A stretch of DNA of 64,000 nt, from positions 514,001-578,000 of the forward strand of contig NZ_LT906480.1 of NCBI RefSeq assembly GCF_900186865.1. Reading direction: 5' to 3'. This stretch comes from Stenotrophomonas maltophilia (GTDB taxonomy: Bacteria; Pseudomonadota; Gammaproteobacteria; Xanthomonadales; Xanthomonadaceae). The notes beneath the pieces are model-generated. The model saw only the letters and a list, made by a program, of their open reading frames with translations. It did not search any database and was not told the origin of the DNA. Below are positions 15,146-22,917 of this stretch, in pieces; the stretch's first letter is position 1; every line of letters starts with the position of its first letter. The translations under genes were made by a program, and so were the position numbers.

Positions 15146-17257
15146 TCACCACACCTTGACCCGCTTGTCCGGGGCCAGGTACAGCTTCTGGCCTTCCTTT
15201 ACTTCGAACGCCGGATACCAGGCGTCGATGTTGCGCACGGTGAGTGCGCGGAACTGGCCTGGCGCATGCACATCGGTCAGCAGCGAGTTGCGCAGCGCCT
15301 GCTCGCGGCTCTTGCTGCGCCACGCCTGGGCGAAGCCGAGGAAGAAGCGCTGGTCCGGGGTGAAGCTTTCCAGGGTCTGGCCCGGCTTGCCCTGCAGCGA
15401 CAGCTGGTAGGCATCGTAGGCAGTGCCCAGGCCGGCCACGTCGGCGATGTTCTCGCCCAAGGTCAGCTTGCCGTTCACATGCACGCCCGGGAACGGCTCG
15501 TAGCTGCTGAACTGCGCGGCCAGCGCATCACCGGCAGCGTTGAACTGCTTCAGGTCCTCGGCGGTCCACCAGTTGTGCAGCTTGCCGGACTCGTCGAACA
15601 GCGCGCCGGCGTTGTCGAAGCCGTGGCTGATCTCATGGCCGATCACCGCGCCGATCGCACCATAGTTCACCGCGTCGTCGGCGGCACCGTCGAAGAACGG
15701 CGGCTGCAGGATCGCGGCCGGGAACACCAGGCGGTTTTCCAGCGGCACGTTCATCGCATTGATGGTCTGCGGCAGCATCGCCCACTCACTGTGGTCGACC
15801 GGCTTGCCCAGCTTGGCGATGTTGCGCTGGTATTCGAACAGCTCGGCGCGCTGTGCGTTGCCGAGCGCGTCATCGCGGCGGATCTCCAGGCCGGTGTAAT
15901 CACGCCACTTCTCCGGGTAGCCCATCCCCACGGTCAGGCCGGCGACCTTGGCCTTGGCATGCGCCTTGGTCTGCGGCGACATCCACGACAGTGCGTCAAT
16001 GCGCTTGGCGAAGGCGGCGATGATGTTCTTCGCCATTTCGTCCGCACGCTCCTTGGTCCTGGCGTCGAAGTGCTTCTCGACATAGCGCTTGCCGATGGCC
16101 TCGCCGACAGCGTGGTTGGCATCATCCACGGCGCGCTTCCAGCGGTCGCTCTGTTGCGGCGTGCCGCTCAGCGCGGTGCCATGGAAGGCGAAGCGGGCGT
16201 CGGCGAACTTCTTCGGCAGGTAGGCGGCGGCTCGGTCCAGCGCGTGGAAGGCCAGGTAGTCCTTCCACACCTCCAGCGGCTCGGTGGCGACCAGCCTGGA
16301 CAGGCCGGCCACGGCCTTGGGCTGCCACACGATGAAGTCCTGCTGCTCGCCCAGCGCGGCCGCATCAAGGAAGGCGTTCCAGTCCATGCCCGGTGCCTTG
16401 GCGTTGAAATCGGCCTGGGTCCACGGATTGGCACCCTTGGTCACGTCGTTGGTTTCTTCCTGGGTGGCATGCGCCTGCGCGATCTTCGTCTCCAGCGCAA
16501 GGATGCGCTGTGCCTTGCCGGCCGGGTCGGCCACGCCGGCCAGCTGCAGCATCTGCGCGATGTAGCCCTGGTACTGCTTGCGCAGTTCGGCCATGCGGCC
16601 GCCGCCCAGGTAGAAGTCGCGGTCGGGCATGCCCAGGCCGCCCTGCACGAGGTACGGCGCGGTGCGGTCCGGCTGCAGCATGTCGACCGAGACCCACAGG
16701 CCGAACAGGCGGTCGGTGTAGAAGTTGGTGGCATTGAGCAGGTCGACGTCGGCGCGCATGTCGCCGCCGAGGGCACGTGCCAGGCCGGCCTTGTCGGCGA
16801 TGGTCTCGATGGCCTTCAGCTGCGGCTGCACCGGGGCGATGCCGTGCTGCTCGATGCCGGCTTCGTCCATGTAGGCGGCGTAGTAGTCGCCGATCAGCTT
16901 GTCGTCACCGCTGGCCTGCGCATTGCCGGCCGCACCCTCGAGGATGGCGCGGGTGTCGGCCAGGGTCTTTTCAGCGATGACGTTGAAGCTGCCGAAGCGC
17001 GAACGATCGGCCGGAATCTCGGTGTTCTTCACCCAGGTGCCGTTGGCGAAGCCGAAGAAGTCATCGCCGGCCGCGATGCTGCGGTCCATGCCGCTGGCAT
17101 CGAAGCCGAAGCTGCCCAGCATCGGCTTGGCGGCAGCGGGTGCAGCCTCGGCGGGCTTGGCGGTGCCAGCGGCCGGATCGGCCGGACGGTCGCAGGCAGC
17201 CAGGGACAGGCTGGCAACGATGGCCAGTGCCAGGGTGGGACGGCGCAGCTTGGACAT
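15146..17257 (-). CDS. M13 (neprilysin/PepO-like) zinc endopeptidase, lipoprotein
   Basis: The 703-residue protein has a lipoprotein signal with lipobox LSLAAC (Cys 22), so it should sit in the envelope. The zinc site HEISH is at residues 541-545, and the third ligand is the Glu in GENIADVAG about 60 residues later. The substrate-binding region INAMNVPLENRLVFPAAILQ resembles the NAY...FPAGILQ motif of the family, although NAM replaces NAY. M13 enzymes cleave small peptides. Length is normal for bacterial members. It is monocistronic and divergent from the EAL-domain gene, with 287 bp between. Confidence 0.92.
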   Translation of the reverse strand: MSKLRRPTLALAIVASLSLAACDRPADPAAGTAKPAEAAPAAAKPMLGSFGFDASGMDRSIAAGDDFFGFANGTWVKNTEIPADRSRFGSFNVIAEKTLADTRAILEGAAGNAQASGDDKLIGDYYAAYMDEAGIEQHGIAPVQPQLKAIETIADKAGLARALGGDMRADVDLLNATNFYTDRLFGLWVSVDMLQPDRTAPYLVQGGLGMPDRDFYLGGGRMAELRKQYQGYIAQMLQLAGVADPAGKAQRILALETKIAQAHATQEETNDVTKGANPWTQADFNAKAPGMDWNAFLDAAALGEQQDFIVWQPKAVAGLSRLVATEPLEVWKDYLAFHALDRAAAYLPKKFADARFAFHGTALSGTPQQSDRWKRAVDDANHAVGEAIGKRYVEKHFDARTKERADEMAKNIIAAFAKRIDALSWMSPQTKAHAKAKVAGLTVGMGYPEKWRDYTGLEIRRDDALGNAQRAELFEYQRNIAKLGKPVDHSEWAMLPQTINAMNVPLENRLVFPAAILQPPFFDGAADDAVNYGAIGAVIGHEISHGFDNAGALFDESGKLHNWWTAEDLKQFNAAGDALAAQFSSYEPFPGVHVNGKLTLGENIADVAGLGTAYDAYQLSLQGKPGQTLESFTPDQRFFLGFAQAWRSKSREQALRNSLLTDVHAPGQFRALTVRNIDAWYPAFEVKEGQKLYLAPDKRVKVW

Positions 17258-17544
17258 GGACTTCTCTTGCAGCGGAAAACCCCAAGTCTAATCCGCCGCA
17301 GCCCGGCTGGCCGTCCCTGTGGCTGGCCGGTCCTGTGCAGGATCTGGCTGAACGCGCCGAAGCGATCTTCACGCCGTCACCGGGGTGGTGCATGCTGGGC
17401 CCTGGAGCCCTGCGCGGACACGGGGAGGTGGCCATGCAGGACGGGGTCAGGCGTCAAGAATGGCGTCCGCCGGCCGTTGAGGTCGGGGATGTGGAGGATT
17501 CGTTCGCGCATGAAGCCAGCCGACTGCACAAGGAAGATCGACCG

Positions 17545-18381
17545 ATGCCCGCGTTGAAGCGGGCGTTGGCCCGTCCGTTGCGCGCCATCACCTGGGGCGG
17601 CGTGCTGCTGGGCCTGTTGCTGGTGGCCGGATTGGCCACCATGCTGGCCAACGACCATCACCGCCGCCTGGAAGCCGCGCAGCGGCAGAGCCGGGCGCTG
17701 GCGGTGGGGAGCGAGCGCCTGCTGGCGCTGGAACTGCGCAATCTGGAGCGGGCGATGACCGGCATCGCCGGCGATGCCGGTGAGTTGTTCCGCAGCGTGC
17801 CGTCACAGGCCCCGGTACTGCTGGATGCGGCCATCGGTGGCGTGCTGCGCCGCCACGCTGAACTGCACAGCATCGTGGTGCTGGACCGCCACGGGCGCGC
17901 GCTGACCGCCGGGCGCGGCGACCTGCAGCTGCCGCTGTGGACCGACCCGCTGCGCCGGGGGCAGGGCAGTGCCCTGTACATCGGCCCGCCGCAGCGGGCC
18001 AGCGATGGCGACTGGGTGGTGCCGCTGGCACTGCCGATGGCCGGTGAACGCTGGCTGTTGGCGCGGCTGCGCTGTGGTGAACTGCAGCGCATCGCCGACG
18101 GCCTGGATGTTGGTCCCAACGGGCTGGTCTCGATCACCGACGCCGAGGGTTACATGCTGGCGCGCGTGCCCGATCCGCATGGCACGGTCGGTCGCCGCTA
18201 CGACCTGCCGCGGCGTGACCTGCTCGGCAAGCAGGCGGTGGTCGAGCTCGGCAGCCTGCCCGGCGTGGTCGATGGTGTGCCGCGCATCACGACCATCAGT
18301 ACGCTCGACCGCAGCCCGCTGGCGGTGCAGATCGGCCTGGCCGATGAGGACGTGCTGGCACCCTGGTGGCCGTACCTGTAG
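17545..18381 (+). CDS. N-terminal fragment: membrane helix plus periplasmic sensor domain
   Basis: This is the part before the amber stop, 278 residues. It has a basic N-terminus, helix TWGGVLLGLLLVAGLATMLA, then an extracytoplasmic domain with two strand-rich segments (SIVVLDRHGRALTAGRGDLQ and GLVSITDAEGYMLARVPDPH), as in double-Cache sensors. It ends immediately before the second membrane helix. Translated alone it would be a single-span periplasmic sensor without output. Confidence 0.5.
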   Translation: MPALKRALARPLRAITWGGVLLGLLLVAGLATMLANDHHRRLEAAQRQSRALAVGSERLLALELRNLERAMTGIAGDAGELFRSVPSQAPVLLDAAIGGVLRRHAELHSIVVLDRHGRALTAGRGDLQLPLWTDPLRRGQGSALYIGPPQRASDGDWVVPLALPMAGERWLLARLRCGELQRIADGLDVGPNGLVSITDAEGYMLARVPDPHGTVGRRYDLPRRDLLGKQAVVELGSLPGVVDGVPRITTISTLDRSPLAVQIGLADEDVLAPWWPYL

Positions 18382-18387
18382 GCATCG

Positions 18388-20496
18388 GTGGCGATCGTGC
18401 TGGCCTACATCGTGGTGCTGCTGGTGCTGCTGTATGCGGTGCGCCGCAGTACCCGCAGCCAGCAGGCGATGGCCGAGGAACTGAAGGCGGGTCATGCCGA
18501 GCTGCGTCTGGCCCATCAGGTCGGGCGTGTCTGCACGTGGTACGTGGATGAGGACGCCGCGCTGCTGCGCTGGTCCCCCCTGGCGCGCGAGATCTTCGGC
18601 GTGCAGACCGATGCGCTGCCGGTGGCCGACTTCTTCGCTCGCGTGCATCGCGATGATGCCGCGCGCCTGCAGCAGGCTTTCGACCAGGCCTTTGCCGGCG
18701 GCGCAGTGCTCGACCAGGTGTTCCGCCTGGTGCTGCCCGGTGGTGAAGTGCGCTGGGTGGGCGCGCGCGGACAGCGGGTGGAGGTGGCCGACAGCGAACG
18801 ACGCATGATCGGCGCGTTGACCGACCTGAGCGAACGCTACCAGGCGCGCGAGCAGATGAGCGAAGTGGAACGCCGCTTCCGCCTGCTGTTCGACCGCAAC
18901 CCGGCGCCATTCTGGGTGTTCGACCCGGACACGCTGCGCTTCATCGAGGTCAATGACGCGGCGGTGCGCCAGTACGGCTACAGCCGCGAGGAGTTCCTGG
19001 CGATGAGCATCCTCGACATCCGCCCGCGCGAAGGCTGGGACGAGGTGCGTGGTGCCATCCAGCGCGCGCAGGTGGGCGATCCCCCCGACGCAACCGTGCG
19101 CCTGCACCGGCGCAAGGACGGCAGTGTGTTCGAGGTGCGCGCACACCTGTCCAAACTCGATTTCGACGGACAGCCCGCGTGCCTGGTGCTGGCCGAGGAT
19201 GTGAGCGAACGGCTGGCCTACGAGCGCGACCTGGCCTACCAGGCACGGCACAACCCGGCCACCGGCCTGCTCAACGTGCGTGCATTGACCGACCAGCTGG
19301 ATGAGCAGGGCGAGGGCTATACCATCGCCTTCGTGCAACTGCGCGGACTGCAGCTGGTGGCCGATACGCTGGGCCGTGAGATCGGTGATGCCGTGCTGCA
19401 GTCGATGGCGACCCGCCTGGGCGGGTTGGGCGCACGCTGCGGCACGCTGGCGTTCCAGCCGGCGGAGGACTTCGTGTTCGCCATCGGTTCGGAGCACGAT
19501 ACCCAGCGCGTGCTGGACGACCTGCTGCAGATCGTGTCGGCGCCGATGCGTGGCAAGGATTCACTGCACCAGTTCGAGCCGCGCATCGGCGTGGCGGTGC
19601 ATGTGGCCGGTGACGGCCACAGCGCCGAACAGGTGATCGGCATGGCCGCGCAGGCGGCGCACGCGGCGCGTGCCGAGGGCAACGTGGTGGTCTGGTTCGA
19701 CGCAGCGGTGACCACGCGGCTGGCCGACCGGTTGCGCCTGGCCGGGCGCATCCATGCGGCCATCGACAACGAGTTCCAGCTGTACTTCCAGCCGATCCGG
19801 CATGCCAGCGATGGCAGCCCGGCGGCATTGGAGGCATTGCTGCGCTGGCCGCAGGCCGATGGCAGCTTCATTCCGCCCAACGAGTTCATTCCGTTGTGCG
19901 AAGACACCGGGTTGATCCTGGCGTTGGGGCGCTGGGTGATCCGTGCTGCGGCCAAAGCGCAGCGGCGGCTGGTCGATGCCGGTTGGGGCGAGCTGCCGAT
20001 CGCGGTCAACGTGTCGGCGGTGCAGTTCTTCAACAGTGACCTGGTGGCCGAGTTCACGCGTGCGCAGCAGGACTTCGGCCTGGCCCGTGGTGCGCTGCAC
20101 GTGGAGCTGACCGAGAGCAGCCTGATGCGCAAGCCGGCGCAGGCGATGCAGACCATGCAGCGCCTGCACGAGCAGGGCATCAGCGTGTCGCTGGATGATT
20201 TCGGCACCGGCTATTCCAGCATGTCCTACCTGCAGCATCTGCCGCTGGACATCCTGAAGATCGACCGCAGTTTCGTTGCCGATGTGGAAACCAACCCGCG
20301 TAATGCTTCGATCTGCCGCGCGCTGCTGTCGCTGGGCCACAGCATGGGCCTGACCATCATCGCCGAGGGCGTGGAAACGCCGGGGCAGCTGGACTGGCTG
20401 GCTGCGCACGGGTGCGACCAGGTGCAGGGTTACCTGCTGGGGCGGCCGGCACCGCTGGAACGGATCATCGACGCGTTGGATGAGGTGGCCGCCTAA
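18388..20496 (+). CDS. C-terminal fragment: membrane helix, PAS-PAS-GGDEF-EAL
   Basis: This is the part after the amber stop. Re-initiation could use the GTG at 18388, only 6 nt after the stop, giving 702 residues with a membrane helix at the very N-terminus. The GGDEF domain lacks the catalytic motif (PAEDF near residue 360 of this fragment). The EAL domain keeps all metal and catalytic residues I can place, so hydrolysis of c-di-GMP is plausible. Without the sensor it would be constitutive or controlled only by the PAS domains. No strong ribosome site precedes the GTG. Confidence 0.55.
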   Translation: MAIVLAYIVVLLVLLYAVRRSTRSQQAMAEELKAGHAELRLAHQVGRVCTWYVDEDAALLRWSPLAREIFGVQTDALPVADFFARVHRDDAARLQQAFDQAFAGGAVLDQVFRLVLPGGEVRWVGARGQRVEVADSERRMIGALTDLSERYQAREQMSEVERRFRLLFDRNPAPFWVFDPDTLRFIEVNDAAVRQYGYSREEFLAMSILDIRPREGWDEVRGAIQRAQVGDPPDATVRLHRRKDGSVFEVRAHLSKLDFDGQPACLVLAEDVSERLAYERDLAYQARHNPATGLLNVRALTDQLDEQGEGYTIAFVQLRGLQLVADTLGREIGDAVLQSMATRLGGLGARCGTLAFQPAEDFVFAIGSEHDTQRVLDDLLQIVSAPMRGKDSLHQFEPRIGVAVHVAGDGHSAEQVIGMAAQAAHAARAEGNVVVWFDAAVTTRLADRLRLAGRIHAAIDNEFQLYFQPIRHASDGSPAALEALLRWPQADGSFIPPNEFIPLCEDTGLILALGRWVIRAAAKAQRRLVDAGWGELPIAVNVSAVQFFNSDLVAEFTRAQQDFGLARGALHVELTESSLMRKPAQAMQTMQRLHEQGISVSLDDFGTGYSSMSYLQHLPLDILKIDRSFVADVETNPRNASICRALLSLGHSMGLTIIAEGVETPGQLDWLAAHGCDQVQGYLLGRPAPLERIIDALDEVAA

Positions 20497-20499
20497 GTG

Positions 20500-20572
20500 G
20501 TAGTGCCGGCCGCTGGCCGGCATTCGCCCAGGACCGGGATGTGTCTGATTGCCGGCCAGCGGCCGGCACTAC
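20500..20572 (+). repeat. SMAG repeat pair, inverted
   Basis: GTAGTGCCGGCCGCTGGCCG at 20500 faces the complementary copy ending CGGCCGGCACTAC at 20572, about 27 nt apart, between the convergent EAL and LysR genes. Confidence 0.9.
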
Positions 20573-20591
20573 CGGCAAACGCCAGGCTCGG

Positions 20592-21473
20592 CTACACCCC
20601 GGCCTCCACCAGGTGGTCGATGAAACTGCGTACCTTCGGCGCCAGGTGGCTGCGACTGGTATAGACCGCGAAGATGCCGATCGGCGAGGCCTCCCACTCC
20701 GGCAGGATGCGTACCAAGCGGCCATCGGCCAGCGCGTCTTCCAGCAGGAAATCCGGCTGCAGGATCACGCCCATGCCAGCAATCGCGGCCTCGCGCAGCA
20801 CGTCGCCGTTGTTGGCATGCAGCAGGCTGCTTACCGCCACCTTCACTTCACCGCCGGGCCCCTGCAGCGGCCAGTTGTTGCCGGCGGCCCAGTAGCTGTA
20901 GCTCAGGCACGCGTGTGCCTGCAGGTCCTGCGGGGTCTGCGGGGTGCCGCGTGCGGCCAGGTACGAGGGCGCGGCGCACAGGCTTACCCGCGATTCGCCC
21001 AGGCGGCGTGCGATCAGCGTGGGGCTGGGCTCGCGGGTGATGCGGATGGCCACGTCGTAGCCTTCCTCGACCATGTCCACCAGGCGGTCGGACAGGGCCA
21101 GGTCCAGTTCCACCTGCGGGAAGCGTTCGCGGTAGCTGGCCAGCAACGGGCCGAGGCGGGCAATGCCCCAGCTGACCGGCGCGTTGATGCGCAGCGTGCC
21201 CGAGGGCTCCAGCGCCTGCGCGCCGATACTGGCTTCCAGCGCGTCGAATTCGGCCAGCAGGCGCACGCACTGGGCGTAGTAGGCCGCGCCGGCACTGGTT
21301 GGGCTGACCCGGCGCGTGGTGCGGTGGAGCAGGCGGGTGGACAGGCGCTTTTCCAGCGCCGCGACCTGGCGCGTGACGCCGGCGGTGGACATGTCCAGGG
21401 CCTGGGCGGCGGCACTGAAGCCGTTGCGCTCGACCACCGCCACGAACACGCGCATCGCCTCGAGGGCGTCCAT
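20592..21473 (-). CDS. LysR-family transcriptional regulator
   Basis: The 293-residue regulator starts at MDALEAMRVF with AAGG 7 nt upstream. A start ten codons earlier would fall in the operator region. Its winged helix shows FVAVVERNGFSAAAQALDMS and VTRQVAALEKRLSTRLLHRT, and the effector domain has the SDRLVDMVEEGYDVAIR segment typical of the CrgA/DmlR group. It is divergent from a DoxX gene and a dioxygenase gene, with a perfect inverted repeat between, so it probably regulates those genes and itself. Confidence 0.9.
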   Translation of the reverse strand: MDALEAMRVFVAVVERNGFSAAAQALDMSTAGVTRQVAALEKRLSTRLLHRTTRRVSPTSAGAAYYAQCVRLLAEFDALEASIGAQALEPSGTLRINAPVSWGIARLGPLLASYRERFPQVELDLALSDRLVDMVEEGYDVAIRITREPSPTLIARRLGESRVSLCAAPSYLAARGTPQTPQDLQAHACLSYSYWAAGNNWPLQGPGGEVKVAVSSLLHANNGDVLREAAIAGMGVILQPDFLLEDALADGRLVRILPEWEASPIGIFAVYTSRSHLAPKVRSFIDHLVEAGV

Positions 21474-21489
21474 TGTTGCGCCTTGTGAA

Positions 21490-21517
21490 ATAAATACGGT
21501 CAAACGATCGTATTTAT
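21490..21517. promoter_or_regulatory. Inverted repeat ATAAATACG-N10-CGTATTTAT, probable LysR operator
   Basis: Two perfect 9-nt arms (21490-21498 and 21509-21517) are separated by 10 nt in the 96-bp gap between lysR and doxX. It contains the T-N11-A arrangement expected of LysR-type sites and is A/T rich against a GC-rich background. Confidence 0.7.
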
Positions 21518-21569
21518 CGGCCAGTGAAGGCGCAATAACCTGTGCCCACTCCCTTCAAGGTGCTTTGCC

Positions 21570-21980
21570 ATGCACACCACGACCGCTCCTGTTTCGCCGC
21601 TGGCGCCGTATGGCGCCACCCTGCTGCGCCTGGCTCTGGGCGTGCTGTTCCTGGTCCACGCACTGACCAAGCTGCTGGTTTTCACCCCGGCCGGTACGGC
21701 GGCGTTCTTCGAGTCTCTGGGCCTGCCCGGTGTGCTCGGCTACCTCACCATCGGCGTCGAACTGGTGATCACCGTCGCGCTGCTGCTGGGCATCTACGCA
21801 CGCTGGGTGGGCCTGGTCGGCGTGCCGCTGCTGCTGGGCACCATCGTCACCGTGCACGGCGCCAACGGCTTCGGTTTCGCCAATGCTGGCGGCGGCTGGG
21901 AATACCCGGCGTTCTGGGCGCTGGCGCTGGTGGTGCTGTTCCTGCTCGGCGATGGCAAGTGGACCCTGCGTTCGCGCTGA
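21570..21980 (+). CDS. DoxX-family membrane protein
   Basis: The 136-residue protein has four membrane helices (LLRLALGVLFLVHALTKLLV; GYLTIGVELVITVALLLGIY; VGVPLLLGTIVTVHG; FWALALVVLFLLGDG), the normal DoxX size and layout, including the helix-1 LRLALGVLFLVHALTKL signature. AAGGTG lies 7 nt upstream of the ATG. It is divergent from LysR and 31 bp before the dioxygenase gene, so probably co-transcribed with it. DoxX proteins are often linked to thiol or quinone stress. The exact role is unknown. Confidence 0.85.
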   Translation: MHTTTAPVSPLAPYGATLLRLALGVLFLVHALTKLLVFTPAGTAAFFESLGLPGVLGYLTIGVELVITVALLLGIYARWVGLVGVPLLLGTIVTVHGANGFGFANAGGGWEYPAFWALALVVLFLLGDGKWTLRSR

Positions 21981-22011
21981 TCGCCGCCTGATCCTGCAAC
22001 TGGAGAATTCC

Positions 22012-22800
22012 ATGTCCCGCCTGCCTTCGCTGTACATCTCCCATGGTTCGCCGATGACTGCCCTGCAGCCGGGCCAGGTTGGCGTGCGCCTGGCCGAGCT
22101 GGCGCGCGATCTGCCGACGCCACGCGCCATCGTGATGGCCTCGGCGCACTGGCTGGGCCGGCAGCCGCTGGTCGGTGCGCATCCGCAGCCGCCGACCATC
22201 CACGACTTTGGTGGCTTCCCGCGCGCGTTGTTCGAACTGCAGTACCCGGCACCGGGTGATCCGGCACTGGCCGAAGAAGTGGCCGGCCGCATCGCCGCCG
22301 CAGGCCTGCCAGTGGCCATCGACCCGCAGCGTGGCCTCGACCACGGCGCGTGGGTACCGCTGCGGCTGTTGCGCCCTCAGGCGGACATCCCGGTGGTGCC
22401 GGTGTCGATCCAGCCGCTGCTCGGCCCCGAGCATCAGTTCGCGCTGGGCCGTGCGCTGGCGCCGCTGCGCGAACAGGGCGTGCTGCTGGTCGGCTCCGGA
22501 AGCATCACCCACAACCTGCACGACTGGGGCGACTACCAGGACGGCAAGGAAGCGCCGTACGTGCGGCCCTTCATCGAATGGGTGGAGCAGCGCCTGGCCG
22601 CCGATGACCGCCAGGCCCTGCTGGATTACCGCCGGCAGGCGCCGTTCGCCGAACGCGCGCACCCGACCGACGAGCACCTGCTGCCGCTGTTCTTTGCAAT
22701 GGGCGCGGCCGGCGAGGGCGGTTTCGGTGCGCGTCGCATCGATGCCGGCATCGATGCCGGCTTCCTTGCCATGGATCTGTACCGCTTCGACGGGGCATGA
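22012..22800 (+). CDS. ygiD: LigB/DODA-type extradiol ring-cleavage dioxygenase
   Basis: The 262-residue enzyme starts at ATG 22012 with TGGAGAA upstream. It matches the 4,5-DOPA dioxygenase (YgiD) group: SHGSP (His 11), ASAHWLG, TIHDFGGFPRALFELQYPAP, GLDHGAWVPL and GSGSITHNL hold the metal-ligand histidines. The family cleaves catechol-type rings with a divalent metal. It probably forms a LysR-controlled unit with doxX, in line with a response to aromatic or quinone compounds. The symbol follows the E. coli homologue and is tentative. Confidence 0.85.
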   Translation: MSRLPSLYISHGSPMTALQPGQVGVRLAELARDLPTPRAIVMASAHWLGRQPLVGAHPQPPTIHDFGGFPRALFELQYPAPGDPALAEEVAGRIAAAGLPVAIDPQRGLDHGAWVPLRLLRPQADIPVVPVSIQPLLGPEHQFALGRALAPLREQGVLLVGSGSITHNLHDWGDYQDGKEAPYVRPFIEWVEQRLAADDRQALLDYRRQAPFAERAHPTDEHLLPLFFAMGAAGEGGFGARRIDAGIDAGFLAMDLYRFDGA

Positions 22801-22917
22801 GCCGGGGCTGACGCGCGGCGGCCCCGGCCGTCGCGGCCATGGGCGCATGTGGTAGTTTTTTCCGGGTTTCCGGCGCTGGCCTCCAAGCCTCCCCACGCGC
22901 CGCTTCCTGGAAGAAGC

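Larger units (their letters stand above)
17545..20496 (+). pseudogene. Transmembrane sensor-PAS-PAS-GGDEF(degenerate)-EAL protein split by an in-frame amber codon
   Basis: One continuous reading frame of 984 codons is interrupted only by TAG at 18379-18381 (codon 279). The start is ATG 17545 with AAGGAAG 8 nt upstream. In order it encodes a membrane helix (about 12-33), a periplasmic sensor (about 35-275), the amber codon, a second helix (ASVAIVLAYIVVLLVLLYAV), two PAS domains, a GGDEF domain whose active site reads PAEDF, and an EAL domain. The EAL residues are intact: EALLRW, NVSAVQF, ELTES, DDFGTGYSS, KIDRSF and AEGVET. It would be a c-di-GMP phosphodiesterase. Both halves look conserved, so the stop is recent, suppressed or a base error. 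A CAG-to-TAG change is the simplest origin. Confidence 0.8.
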
